Origin: Pyronema omphalodes
Lineage: Eukaryota > Ascomycota > Pezizomycetes > Pezizales > Pyronemataceae
Direction of reading: 5' to 3'
Assembly (NCBI GenBank): GCA_024516155.1
Contig: JAJJXM010000099.1
Coordinates: 1-64,000, forward strand
DNA length: 64,000 nt
In this document: positions 1 to 11,118 of the stretch, piece after piece
Numbering within the stretch: the stretch's first letter is position 1
Layout: every line of letters begins with the position of its first letter
Translations under genes and position numbers: made by a program
The notes under the pieces: model-generated
What the model saw: only the letters and a program-made list of their open reading frames with translations
Told to the model about the DNA's origin: nothing
Databases searched by the model: none

Positions 1-3000
1 TTGATGTGAGCGAGGGACGCTTCCGGGGGGGTAAAGCAAGTTGGGTTGGTGCACCGAGTGAGCGCCTGTGCCTCACAGCGATGCTGCGCACCCAGCTTAG
101 CAGCCACATCTGCGGCTTCATTTTCCTCGATGTCGGAGTGTCCAGGAACCCAGCGGATTTGGACATCGACGTCCCAATTGACGAAGTCTCTTACCAATCC
201 GCGGATGCGGCGGGACAGGGACTGTCCAGGGCCGGGGTCCTCCGTCATGATGCGGGCTAGAGCAGCCTGGGCATCGGAGAAGATGACGATCCTTTTCATC
301 GGGGGGGGGATGATAAGGTCGTCGTAGCATTCGAGCAAGGCTTGGTGGATGGCGAAAAGCTCGGCGTCGAAGACCTCGACATGTGGGCCAAGGTGAAAGG
401 ACCGGGAGACAAGGGAGCCATCGACGTAATGGACGTACCCTGCGCCACTCCTGTCGTTAATTCTGGAGCCGTCGGTCCAGAAGCAGAGCGCTTGGAGCGA
501 GCGCCAGCTGCGTGCTGAAGCTGGCGCTTCCTCGCGAGGTTCTACCACAACGTCCATGTAGCGGAAGTTGAAACGAGCGGGGGGTTCGACGGTTTCGATG
601 GCGGTGAAACCTGTACGAGCAGCTGCTCGTCGTGTCAGGCTGCGAATGGCGTCGGCGGTCGGGGACGGTTGGGTGGAGGCCGCCGGGGGAGGACGAGTGA
701 GAATTCGTGCTCGGAACCGAGCCTCTCTACTACGCACTATTGCTTCTGTGGGGCGGGTGGCTCCTTCAGCCATCAGAAAGCCGAGGGGGGTTGTGCGTAG
801 GCACCCTGTGACGGCTCGGGCTTGTTGGCTGAGGATCAGTTGAAGACGGGTGATTTTGCCAGCGTCACGAGGAGGTTTTTTGCGGGCGGCGTTAACATCA
901 ATACCGTACGTAGCCACGGATTGGACTACCGCTTTTTGGAGGTTGGCGGTGCTTGCGGGACTGAGCCCCTGTCTCTTGCACAGGCGAGCAAGCCGTGCTT
1001 GCTGTTGTCGTGCCTTAGCAATCCACCGTTGGTGGTGGTGGTTGAAAGTGAGCGACTGTTCCAACCAGTAGCCCAACCACCGAACGGGACTGGAAGAGAA
1101 GGAAACGAGGTGATCATCGACAGGGATGGTGACGGTGGATGTGTCCGGGGGGGATCGGCGGTTAGAGAAGAGGATAGCCTCCGTCTTATCGGGCTCGAAG
1201 CGTACTGCGTTGCCACGGGCCCAGTATATGCAGATTTCAGCGCAACGGCTCAGTTTCGCAGCTACTTCTTCGGGGGTTTTTCCTCGGGCGATCCACGTCA
1301 CGTCATCGACGAAGGACAAACCGACTGTATCCGACATCTCTCGCTCAACTATATATGCGAGTTCAGCAATATAAATTAGAAAGAGCACGGGGGAGACGGG
1401 AGATCCTTGGGGGAGCCCGGTGTTGGTGCGGATTGGGGCGCCGGCGTCTCCAGCAATCGTGATTTCGACCGAACGAGAGTTCATGAAGCTCTCAACCCAC
1501 CCAATCAAATCCTCTTCGATCCCAGCGGATCGCATCTTGTTTGCTAGGCACTCCGCATTGACCGTCGGGAAGGCCCCCTTGACGTCCATTAAGAGCGCTC
1601 CAGCCAGCAACTTCGTTTCCCACGCTTCTTCGACCGCAGTCACGAGTACTGCTGCTGCATCCGCAGCGGAGCGTCCTTTCCGTCCTCCAAACTGACCAAC
1701 GTGGAGGTACCCACTGGTTTCCACTGCTTCGGTAATCAGCATTGTGGCGACCTTCTCGACAAGCTTACCAAGGCAGCTGAGAAGCGAGATGACCCGGAAA
1801 TTCTTGGCCTTGTCATAGCTGGGCTTCCCCGGTTTGGGAATGCAGATGCCTTTGGCGAGTTTCCAGTCTGCCGGGTGGTAACTCAGTCGGATGCACTGCG
1901 TGACCAGGGCGGTGATGCGTGTAGGGTCCCACTTCATTAAAGCTTTAATGATGGGAACTCCCAGGGAGTCCTTGCCGGGTGCTTTGGAGTTGCTTTGGCG
2001 AGAGATAGCTTCCGAGACCAGATTTTCGGTAACCATCTTGTAGCCTTGCCCGGGGTTGGGGGAGCAGAATCTCCAGCGGGAGCGGTACGCATTCGGGGGA
2101 GGGAACGAGACAGCAGCCAGCATTTCCTGTTTAGCCTGCTCGTCGTCCGCTTTGTTGCCGTCTTCGTCAGTTAGGCTGCCCACCACCGTGGTAGTGCGGG
2201 GGGTGGTTGAACGTAGGACCTGCCAGACTGCGTCACCATTAGCGGTCTCGAGAAAAGTGCCCCAGCAGGAACGCTTGCGGGAACGTTGAATCTTGTTGTA
2301 GGAGTTCCTCGCTTCTACTTCCTGCTCCGTCGTAGCGCGGCCCTGTTTGGCAGCGCGGCGAATGCGGCCATACCTGCTGCGGGCTGCTTTGATGTCCGCC
2401 CCCCACCACCGTTTGGAGCGAGCGGTGATGCGCACCCTCCTGGCGTGTTCATCAAGCAGCTCCGTGAGCTGTTCCCTGATCCAGATCGCTTCAGCTTCCA
2501 CCTCTTCCGTTGAGCAACGACTGGACAGCGGTGGCCTGCGTTCGCTTCGACGGTGCCAGTCTGACGCCGCTTTCCGCACCGTGTCCTCGTTCTCAAGCAA
2601 TTCCCCCACCGCCCAACCACGAGTTGGCGCATCATAGTCCTCCGGTTCCACTACCGACGTGACCTCCCACCAGATGGCTTCCTGGTCTGACGTGGTAGCA
2701 TGCTTGGGGTCGTCAAGGCGGCGGGCCAATACATGGGGGGCTACCTCCATCGTGGCGAAGACCAGATCAATCACGCTTATCCGTCGCTGTCCGCTCTGGG
2801 AGTGGGTTTCGAGCCCATCCCCGACTGTACCTCAAATCATGTTCGTCCATGAGGCTCCTCTAGAAAGGCGTGGTGGATCGGTTGGTCACAGTAGGGGTTC
2901 CATCTCCTACTGTGGGCGTTGAAGTCACCGGCGAGGATCGTGCCTGGAGTGATTATTCGTGACCACGTTACCAACCTTGCAGGCCTTGTGTTATCAGCCT

Positions 3001-3323
3001 GTTCGGACAGCATCGTAGACATTCACGATGCGTATCTGGCGGTGACCTCGGCAAAGAACGTCGAGAACCTGGACATCCCCTTCTCCTTCCCTTCCTAAGT
3101 CTTCCCGAACGCGGACCGTCCATACCGAATCCTTCCGGACACCCGTGAGCACTCGACCTCCCCATATGAAGTCGAAGGCGGGGTGCCTCCATCCCTGGAA
3201 CGTGGGGGGTTCTTGGATGAGTACCAAGTCCGCCTCCAGTTCCACACCACTCTCCATTGCCGCCGTAAGAACCTCACCGCTCTTACGGCAATTGAGCTGA
3301 AACACTTTGAGGTGTTTCAGCAT
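1..3323 (-). pseudogene. LINE ORF2: AP endonuclease / reverse transcriptase / RNase H, frameshifted and truncated by the window
   Basis: The ORF2 product nicks target DNA and reverse-transcribes the element RNA (target-primed reverse transcription). The N-terminal endonuclease shows QLNCRKSGE and LVLIQEP near its start, then AGDFNAHSRRWNP (about 2910-2880) in a shifted frame, then SVIDLVFAT and ATTSDQEAIWW back in the first frame. Indels of opposite sign lie near 3000-3015 and 2790-2860. From about 2800 to position 1 the frame is open. The RT core has TGLPQGSPVSPVLF and FVDD (about 1310-1430). The RNase H domain has FWTDGSR, AELFAIHQAL, FSDAQAAL and WVPGHSDIEENEAADVAAK, so all its acidic residues and the His are visible (about 130-480). 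The start codon is ATG at 3323, overlapping the ORF1 stop. The C-terminus is outside the window. Confidence 0.88.
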
Positions 3324-3325
3324 TA
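3321..3325 (-). promoter_or_regulatory. Overlapping stop/start TAATG coupling LINE ORF1 to ORF2
   Basis: On the minus strand the ORF1 stop TAA and the ORF2 start ATG share one A (TAATG). Such UAAUG overlaps are known in some eukaryotic non-LTR elements as sites of termination-reinitiation, by which the downstream ORF is translated from a bicistronic RNA. The overlap is read directly; its use in translation is inference. Confidence 0.75.
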
Positions 3326-5128
3326 ATTGTTGTCTGGCACAACGGCATCAACCATTTCGTCCGGGTCGGACAGTATGGCATCGGGGCGGGGGGAGGGTTG
3401 AATTGTCGACTCTGTGGACTCTTGGGAGGCTTCGGGATTCGAGGCATCGGCGTTGGTGGTAGTCGCAGTGGTGGAGGTGGAAGCCTGCGATCCGGAGGAG
3501 GAATGACGGAGTTGCCTGGCGAGGGCAACCGCTTCTATGCGAGAAGGACAGATGCGGGAGTTGGCATAATGGTTGCCACAACAGTTGACGCAGCGGGCCG
3601 CAGCCTTGGAGTGCTGGCAAGGGAGTCCTTTGGGTACGGAGCATCCCTCCATACCGCATGCGTGGGCATCGGAAGAGTGGTTCTGTCCACAGAAACGGCA
3701 GCGAAGAACGGCGGGGGTGGTGCACCGCTCGCGAATGTGTCCCCATTTGAGACAGCCCGCGCACTGGCTGTCAGGGCCTTCATGGTTAAACAACTCTACC
3801 CGGTACCTTGTGGATCCCAGGAGTGCTCCACGGGACATCAGCATCTGGGCTGCGGGGGAGCCTTTGACTACGAAAACTGCTGACAAAGATTGGATTTCGC
3901 CTCTCTCAAGGCGGTCACCGATGGTGCTGCGTTTACCCAACCAGCGGGCACCAGGAACGATTTCCAGCCCCTCATGATTCGCCTGGAGCTCGAGTTCCAT
4001 CTTGCGGAGACCGTTGGGGCCCCTTCCCAAGAAACGATTGAGTGGGATTCCGTGGACTTTCAGCTTTACCCACTTTTCCTTGGGACGGACATCGACTACA
4101 GCACGATCTACCTCACGCATGGCGTTTAATATTTTGTTACGGTAGCAACCAACAATGGTGGTTGCGCTCACTCCCTGGACTGTGGTAGCGGTGATAGTCC
4201 ACTTGCTGTTGCGGGAGACTTTGGCGAGGCGGTGGAATTGAGGTGCTCCCCGGAGGTGCAGGCACACATTGACTGCCACCGTGAATTCTTGATCCGGTTT
4301 GGGGGAGGGGCGAGCTCCGTCCTGACGAGTGAAGATGATACGTCTATCTTCGGTGGCGAGATTTTTCTCCGGGGAGAACGGGTTGTTAAGCCGTTGGGCT
4401 TGTTTCTTTTGCTGCTTGGTTTGGAATGTTTGCCAAGCGGGCGCAGGAGGAGGAGGGGGGAGCTCCGGGAGGTTGTTACGAAGCATAGCCGCGTAGGACT
4501 GGGCAGCGGTGAGCTTGGAGGTGCCCACCGGGGCCTGTACGGCGGGGAGGGCGTGTGCACGGGGTTTTGTGGCCGCCAGAGCTGCGGGTTTGTTGCTTTC
4601 TGCTGGGGCAGACTTCTAGGAGGCGGTGAGGGCGGTTGGACGAGTGGTCGGTGAGGTGCGGGGGGCGGTGCGGGCGACTTGCGACGCCGGGCACAAGCAG
4701 GGACGGGAGTCTTGCTGGCTGAGCTTTTCTTCCAGCGCGCGCATTCGGGTTTCTGTGGCTGCCAGGCGAGCAGACAATTGTTCAAGCAGGGTCGAGCTGA
4801 CCGGCGGCGAGGCTTGTGTGCCGACTGCTGGGGCAGAGCGCAGTTCGTGTCCCATGGCAGACCCAAAGGCCGCGACGTGGGCTCGTTTTTTGACCGTGCT
4901 GGGGCACGAGGATAGAGGGCTGCTGGATGACCATCCAGAACCGGGCGTGGTACCTAGCGGCAAGTTCTTGCTCGCACGCGTAGGGGTGTCGGGGGCAGAC
5001 GCGCCGAACACGTCGTGTGCGGACGCTGGGGCGGGAGTGGACATTCTGGAGGAGTTGCTGCCGCTGAAAGTGCGCATTTCGGAGGTGAGGCCGAAGCGCG
5101 GAGGGGGGGGAGGCTTCATGGGAGCCAT
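3323..5128 (-). pseudogene. LINE ORF1 (gag-like, CCHC zinc knuckles) with one in-frame TAG
   Basis: This is the nucleic-acid-binding gag-like protein of the LINE, about 602 codons from ATG at 5128. The first part (5128-4616) is Pro/Ser-rich and carries a short coiled coil (LEQLSARLAATETRMRALEE). A TAG at 4618-4616 interrupts it, and the same frame continues straight to a TAA at 3325-3323. A single base change, for example CAG to TAG, would explain the stop. The second part holds three knuckles: CAGCLKWGHIRERC (C-x2-C-x4-H-x4-C), CRFCGQNHSSDAHAC and CVNCCGNHYANSRIC. The tail is Ser/Thr-rich and ends in VVPDNN. Whether the stop is read through or the copy is dead cannot be seen here. Confidence 0.87.
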
Positions 5129-5446
5129 GGGCCTCAGAGGTGGAATGTCGTGAAGCCGTGAGAATTCTCTCCGACTTCCCGATTTGGATAATTAAGCGAG
5201 AAACGTGGTGTTTTTCTAGCGTTGGTGTGGCGTGTATCCCTCCCGACCCCGCAGCCAAAAATCTCAACACCGCGACAGATGCGAGTGATATATCGTGTCT
5301 AGCATTGCCTCGATTCCGGCTCAGTAGTCGACGGAAATCGGATTGGTGGTTCTGTGGAAATTGTAACCGAGGCTGTAGATGTGGTTGTGGATATGTGGTA
5401 AGTGGTTGTCAGTTAGGTATGGTGTCGTGGTGTTCTGGGAAGCATG
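5129..5446 (-). other. Probable LINE 5' leader / flank, no gene
   Basis: This stretch lies upstream of the ORF1 start and holds no credible coding frame. Part is probably the 5' untranslated region of the LINE, because GC content declines gradually from the element towards 5450. No target-site duplication can be checked, since the other end is outside the window. Confidence 0.45.
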
Positions 5447-5609
5447 GGCTTATCATATAGCTAGAGGGGATATGTCTGTGACGAGTGATATGAATGGCAT
5501 TAGTGATATACGATGATGTACAGATGGGTCTATGTACTTCCATCATATATCTTCGGGATATTGAGTGGTTTATCAACGCTGCAGTGGGATTAAGTATGGG
5601 TACTTGTTC

Positions 5610-5647
<38 letters not shown>

Positions 5648-5700
5648 CATATCACAGAATCGTTCTTGAGGAGCGGGAAACGTGGTTACAGTACCATTAA
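5447..5700 (+). repeat. Diverged repeat, left member of a pair flanking the hAT/ankyrin array, with an internal poly-T
   Basis: This stretch resembles 29969-30170 in the same orientation. Shared blocks include GGGGATATGTC, GAGTGATAT, a GGGTCTA...TACTTC...TATCAT block, GGGATATTGAG and GAGGAGC-GGAAA. In the left member a run of about 36 T (about 5612-5647) has expanded where the right member has a short T-rich stretch. No coding frame is present. Confidence 0.6.
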
Positions 5701-5705
5701 TTGTC

Positions 5706-5830
5706 TTTTTTTCTTTTTTTCTTTTTTTCTTTTTTTCTTTTTTTCTTTTTTTCTTTTTTTCTTTTTTTCTTTTTTTCTTTTTTTCTTTTTTTCTTTTTTT
5801 CTTTTTTTCTTTTTTTTTCTTTTTTTTTTC
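5706..5830 (+). repeat. (CTTTTTTT)n microsatellite
   Basis: An eight-base unit of one C and seven T is repeated about 14 times, with slightly longer T runs at the right end. The Phe/Leu-rich reading frames across it are products of low complexity. From here to 6336 there is ordinary AT-rich sequence with no gene that I can support. Confidence 0.95.
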
Positions 5831-6336
5831 GGTTTTTTGGCTGGAAAGGTACGTACTATGGATGGGGAATAAATTTCGAACTTTTCAACTCGGGGAAATG
5901 AAACGAGTTATAAGACTGGGGATCATTCTTTTCTAATATCGTAAGATGTTCCTACAGAATCCATATCAATACTAAAAGCTCTAGGAAAGTGGAGTTGAGC
6001 ATAATGGAAGTCATTATCGCTCTAACACCTGATTTTTTGTCAGCATATCCACACTGCGGTTTCAGCTCCACTACTAAAGTTGAAAGGTATCCCACTCGTC
6101 ATCATATTCTCTATCATATCCTTGTCCAAAAAAAAACCACCACCTACCTCCACGTTTTGGAAACTTTAAACCACATGGTTTTCCATCTTAACCCGTACGC
6201 TACATATCATCCCCATATCTCAACCACTACCGCCTACCTCCACATTTTAAAAACTTCCCGGCATACAACAGAAATAGAGGCAGCTACTGATATATAAGTT
6301 AAAGTTGAACCTAAGTACAGAGTCCAGACAGTGATA

Positions 6337-7111
6337 CAGACCTCCCAACCGTATAGCCAGTTTACCGGGTAAAATCTTAAACCAGGTAAACTGAACTGAC
6401 AGATCACAGTTAGTTGGTGCAGTTTTGATGTCCCGGATAGACAGTTGGTTCAGTTTTGAGGGGGTCCATAGAACCAGGTAACTGCAGTGCACTGATTAAA
6501 CGGACTCCATGAATACAAACCAGTTCAACTGCATCGGGAACCAGTGCATGCAGGAATAAATAACGTATTCAACCTCGTTTGAACCCACCGGTGGCCGAGC
6601 CTGCCAGTATCTCAACCCTGCTCATTTCGCCAGCTTCTGGTAACAAGATTTCCTAGCCTCGACAAAATGGCGGTGAACTTTCTCTCAGTTCTCGCGATGA
6701 CTGCTGAGTCTGGGCTGCTGTTTTCCGAATACAAGCAGATCGTTATATCGGGCCGCCATTGAATGCAGGCAGATACTCTGGAAGTCATTGAGGGGCTCAA
6801 GAGCTTCGATCATAGGCGTCAGTTGTGATTTCTAGGGACCAAATTAGGATAGAAGTTTTTTATGTATGCACTGAATAATATTTATTGCCCCTTCATAAAC
6901 CAGTTCCTCTGGGCAAACCAGTTTTCACAGTTTTAAACAGTTGACCTGGTTTGCCAAGCCTTGCATTCAGTTAACTGGTTTTCACAGTTTAACCAGTTTA
7001 TAATACTGACAGTAAACTGAACTGGGTCGCCGTACAGTTCTCATATTCCAACAGTCCGTACAGTCCGTTTTGACCGTCATTTTAAACTGGTTTGTACGAC
7101 TGGGAGGGCTG
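6337..7111 (+). mobile_element. Internally deleted hAT element with terminal inverted repeats and a decayed transposase C-terminus
   Basis: The left end reads CAGACCTCCCAACCGTAT followed by AGCCAGTTTA. The right end, reverse-complemented, reads CAGCCCTCCCAGTCGTAC followed by AAACCAGTTTA, so the two form imperfect inverted repeats. Both ends carry many short CCAGTT/AACTGG subterminal motifs, typical of hAT transposase binding regions. Between them, at about 6625-6828 on the plus strand, is a remnant of the hAT C-terminal dimerisation domain (LLFSEYKQIVISG, then MQADTLEVIEGLKS), interrupted by an in-frame TGA. The catalytic N-terminal part of the transposase is missing. The neighbouring 8-mers, CAGTGATA on the left and AGGACAAG on the right, do not match, so no target-site duplication is preserved. 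From about 6813 rightwards the sequence is part of the tandem array. Confidence 0.72.
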
Positions 7112-7517
7112 AGGACAAGATGAACAAAGAAAACAGGACGTGGAGGAATGCTGGAAGGAAGTCAGACAAAGGAGCTGGGAATTATATAGACCCTTGATAT
7201 CACTGTACTAGAAAATAACAAGAACAAAAACAGATACAACGGAGACTATGAGGTGAACCGAGAGAACTGGGCGCATTAAACTTATTTTAGTATACATACT
7301 GCTTTGTCTGAAGCTAGATTATGTGTAGTAGGTGGGTGTTGAATAAGGAAAAAACAAAGGGGAAAAAGAAGGAGGAAAAGAAGGCAAAAAGTAGGTAGAA
7401 AAAGAATCACTGAGAGAATGTACTTAAATGTTGGATCTATGTATGAATCGATGGGACTTGATATCGGGATATCGGTATGTGGGGATATCCGAATGAGACC
7501 ACCTCACACAATCCCAA

Positions 7518-7632
7518 AATCAAGCCCATCCCATTGCATCCCATCCCGTTCCACCCCATCCCATTCCACTCCATCCCATTCCACCTCATCCCATGCCACC
7601 TCATCCCATTCCACATCATCCCATTCCAAATA
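7518..7632 (+). repeat. CATCCCATTCCAC minisatellite (also at about 15104-15218 and 22688-22802)
   Basis: Units of 10 to 15 bases built on CCATCCCATTCCA are repeated about nine times and are present in all three tandem units. The small frames read through them in either direction are low-complexity and differ only by repeat phase, so I do not treat them as genes. The rest of the stretch from the hAT end to the ankyrin gene (7112-8231 and equivalents) holds nothing recognisable. Confidence 0.85.
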
Positions 7633-8231
7633 AACCTTTCAAAATCCCAATCCCATTCCATCCCCCCGGAGAAATAAAATAAATAAAACAGTAATAAAAC
7701 AGTAATAAAAATAATAAAAATGAGAAAATAAGAAAAATAAGAAAAACCATATCGCCAATTCCCACTCCAATCTGCAATTCTCCATTTTAATAGCACGCCC
7801 TCAAGTTGAGACAGTAAAGACTAGAGAGACCTTAAGGATGGGAAAGAATTCGCTAATCATGTCTTCATTTTGTATTACCGCTTTCACGGAACGCTACCGT
7901 GTTCAGCGTTACCTGTCGAATATGAAAAGCAAGGCTGTAGGGAAGCATGTGAAGTTCAACATGTAGCAGAATATATGAACAACTACTAAGTTCTGTATTC
8001 TGTATTCTGGATGTTTCTTTGTTTGCTGATTTGCATCTTATTGGTTATGAAGATTTACCGCACAGAGATGGAAGGGGGCAGGGGGTCTGTAATGTTTCAG
8101 AAACAGTGGTTCTGGATAACATCACGGGCTAGAACAGGCGGGATATGAAGAAAGGGAACCAGAACTAAAAGGAGGGACTGCAACTACCAAACGATGACAT
8201 TCCCGAGAATCGCAGGATTTTGGTCGTATCC

Positions 8232-10964
8232 TCATACCCACTGCATTAATACTTCAGGCTGCAGTACTAGTAACCTCTCTTGCTCATTGGTAGTTGAGAC
8301 GGCGCAGTTGGCGTAAACGAGCAGATGCCTAACCCGATTATGCCATATCGGTGTCAGATCTAGCGGGGTCCTTCCGGAGTTATCAGCGGCCGAGACGTCA
8401 GCGCCCTTGTCAATGAGCAGGCGCACAACTCCTTCATGCCCTTTGATCGATGCCAGATGCAATGGTGTCATTCCGTACTTATCAGCGGCCGAGACGTCAA
8501 CGCCCTTGTCAATGAGCAGGCGCACAACTCCTTCATGTACGTTTTCCGATGCCAGATGCAGCGGTGTCTTTCCGTACTTATCAGCGGCCGAGACGTCAAC
8601 GCCCTTGTCAATGAGCAGGCGGGCAACTCCTTCATGTCCGTTTCCCGATGAAAGATGCAGCGGTGTCTGCCCTTTAAGGTCGGTGGTCAAGATATTGGCA
8701 CCCTTCTCAATGAGTAGGCGCACAACTCCTTCACGGCAGTGTTTCGATGCCAGATGCAGCGGTGTCTGCCCTTTAAGGTCGGTGGTCAAGATATTCGCAC
8801 CCTTCTCAATGAGTAGGCGCACAACTCCTTCATGCCCGTTGCTTGATGCCAGATGCAATGGTGTCATTCCGTACTTATCAGCGGCCGAGACGTCAACGCC
8901 CTTGTCAATGAGCAGGCGCACAACTCCTTCATGCCCTTCGATCGATGCCAGATGAAGCGGTGTCTTTCCGTACTTATCAGCGGCCGAGACGTCAGCGCCC
9001 TTGTCAATGAGCAGGCGGGCAACTCCCTCATGTCCGATTCTTGATGCCAGATGAAGCGGTGTCCACCTGGGGAAGTTATCAGTTGTCGAGACGTCAACGC
9101 CCTTGTCAATGAGCAGTCGCACAACTCCTTCATGCCCTTCGATCGATGCCAGATGAAGCGGTGTCTTTCCGTACTTATCAGCGGCCGAGACGTCAGCGCC
9201 CTTGTCAATGAGCAGGCGTACAACTCCTTCATGCCCATTGAACGATGCCAGATGCAGCGCTGTCTGCTCTTCGTCATCGGAGATAGAGATGTCAACGCCC
9301 TTGTCAATGAGCAGGCGGGCAACTCCTTCATATCCATATTCCGATGCCAGATGCAGCGGTGTCTCCCCGTACTTATCAGCGGCCGAGACGTCAACGCCCT
9401 TGTCAATGAGCAGGCGGGCAACTCCTTCATGCCTGTTGCTTGATGCCAGATGAAGCGGTGTCCACCTGGGGAAGTTATCAGCGGCCGAGACGTCAGCGCC
9501 CTCGTCAATGAGCAAGCGGGCAACTCCTTCATGCCCGCTTTCTGAGGCCAGATGCAGCGGTGTCAACCTGAGGAAGTTATCAGTTGTTGAGACATCAGCG
9601 CCGTTATCAATGAGCAAGCGGGCAACTTCTTCATACCCGCTTTTTGACGCCAGATGAAGCGGTGTCCACCTGGAGAAGTTACCAGTTGTCGAGACGTCAG
9701 CGCCCTTGTCAATGAGCAGGCGGGCAACTCCTTCATGCCCGTTGCTTGATGCCAGATGCAGCGGTGTCTCCCCGTACTTATCAGCGGCCGAGACGTCAGC
9801 GCCGTTATCAGTGAGCAGGCGGGCAACTTCTTCATGCCCGCTTTTTGACGCCAGATGCAGCGGTGTCCACCTGCGGAAGTTATCGGCGGCCGAGACGTCA
9901 GCACCCTTGTCAATGAGCAGGCGCACAACTCCTTCATGTCCGTGTTCCGATGCCAGATGCAGCGGTGTCCACCTGCGGAAGTTATCGGCGGCCGAGACGT
10001 CAGCGCCCTTGTCAATGAGCAGGCGCACAACTCCTTCATGTCCGTGTTCCGATGCCAGATGTAGCGGTGTCTTCCCTTGGGCATCGGAGGGTAGAGACTT
10101 CAGCACCGTTTTCAATGAATAACCGGGCCATCGTTTCCAACCCGTCTCGCGAAGCCAGATGCAACGGTGTGCGCCCGTATTCATCGGTCGTCGAGAGGAG
10201 TTTTCTTAGCCATGTAGGAATGCTAACGGGTTTTAGAGGTGTGATAGCTAGTGGTAGCGTTGTAATATTGTTCTTTGGATGTGCGGCATCTGGGTGTATT
10301 TCTGTAGCAAAGGGAGCGTGTTCGACAGATGTTGACTGGGCATTGGGTCCTCGAGCATCATCCTGGGTTGTAATAATCATTTCATCTTGCATTACTGTCA
10401 TCTGCGTATCAGGTTCCCCATAACTTGTAGACGCTGGCAATTCAGAACTTCCCGGGGGCGTTGAGCATTCGATATCTGGAAAAGCTGTTGAATAACATAT
10501 TAGAAAACTAGCCCACAAATCAAGCACAGTAGAAAATCAGCAAACATACATTGTGGCAGTTTCAGAATATCTTCGTTGGTCAGTGGTTCCAGCTTATTTT
10601 TGTAACGTTTGAGTCCGGTTTCAATTTTTTTAACGTCGACAACATGACCGCGATACCTAGCTATGCAAGTCTTTTTGTTCATTCTGTGCCGTCGATGAGT
10701 GATCCAACTGAGTAATTTGACGAAGATCTCATGTGGAATGTTCTTCTCGAAAAGCCCCCATTTTTTCAAGCGTTTCTTGTATTGCGACTCTCTGTAATGG
10801 AATGAGAACATGGATTGATAAGACGGCATAAAAGAAACATACGATGCTTGGAAGTTGTGCTGGTCTTCCATAATTTTCATAACATCCTTCAGCTTATTGT
10901 TTTCAGCCAGATATAATGTCTCTATAGTTTTGCGATGATCTTCGAAGTTTTTGCTGCGTTCCAT
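8232..10964 (-). pseudogene. Clr5-domain ankyrin-repeat protein, array copy 1, broken by a 1-bp insertion
   Basis: This copy has the same gene structure as the intact copies: ATG at 10964, intron 1 at 10792-10842 (51 bp), intron 2 at 10485-10549 (65 bp) and a stop at 8232. The N-terminal exons and the splice sites are unchanged. Near 10089 this copy has GGAGGGTAGAG where copies 2 and 3 have GGAGGTAGAG. The extra G falls at the end of the first ankyrin repeat and leads to a stop at 10036 after 17 aberrant residues (LRCPREDTATSGIGTRT). The remaining 18 repeats stay open in the original frame, so the break looks very young. The extra base could also be a sequencing error in a G run. Confidence 0.88.
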
Positions 10965-11105
10965 GATGGATGTCTGGAGTTGGTTCTCTTCTAAGGTAGT
11001 TCGGCCTGCAGTGTGATTGTGTAGCGACGTAGGAAAGAGGGATCGTATTCAAGTAGGGTAGTCAACGGAGGTATAATACGGAGCGATGTCTGAGGAATTT
11101 GATGA

Positions 11106-11118
11106 TCATTATATATGG
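11106..11118 (-). promoter_or_regulatory. TATA-like element upstream of the ankyrin gene (also near 18692 and 26375)
   Basis: On the minus strand the sequence ACCATATATAATGATC lies about 145 bases before the ATG of the Clr5-ankyrin gene and is the same in all three units. It is the best TATA-box candidate in the upstream 200 bases. This is a weak prediction; the transcription start is unknown. Confidence 0.35.

Larger units (their letters stand above)
1..5128 (-). mobile_element. Tad1-clade LINE (non-LTR retrotransposon), 3' part cut off by the window edge
   Basis: Two consecutive minus-strand ORFs are seen: a gag-like ORF1 with three Cys/His zinc knuckles, then an ORF2 with AP-endonuclease, reverse transcriptase and RNase H motifs. 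APE-RT-RNase H order together with a CCHC gag is the architecture of the Tad1 clade of fungal LINEs. The element is clearly more GC-rich than the sequence to its right. Damage is light: one premature stop in ORF1 and two compensating frameshifts in ORF2. It therefore looks like a fairly recent copy that is now defective, with no obvious heavy C-to-T (RIP-type) degradation. The 3' end and any poly-A tail lie left of position 1. The 5' boundary is uncertain, somewhere between about 5130 and 5450. Confidence 0.9.

Noticed and set aside
5494..5936. Poly-Phe frames around 5.5-5.9 kb
   Set aside because: These are translations of poly-T and (CTTTTTTT)n.
8407..10122. Long open frames antisense to the ankyrin genes (in all three units)
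   Set aside because: The ankyrin period is 99 bp, a multiple of three, so a stop-free antisense repeat is copied along the gene. The products are pure repeat shadows with no family resemblance.
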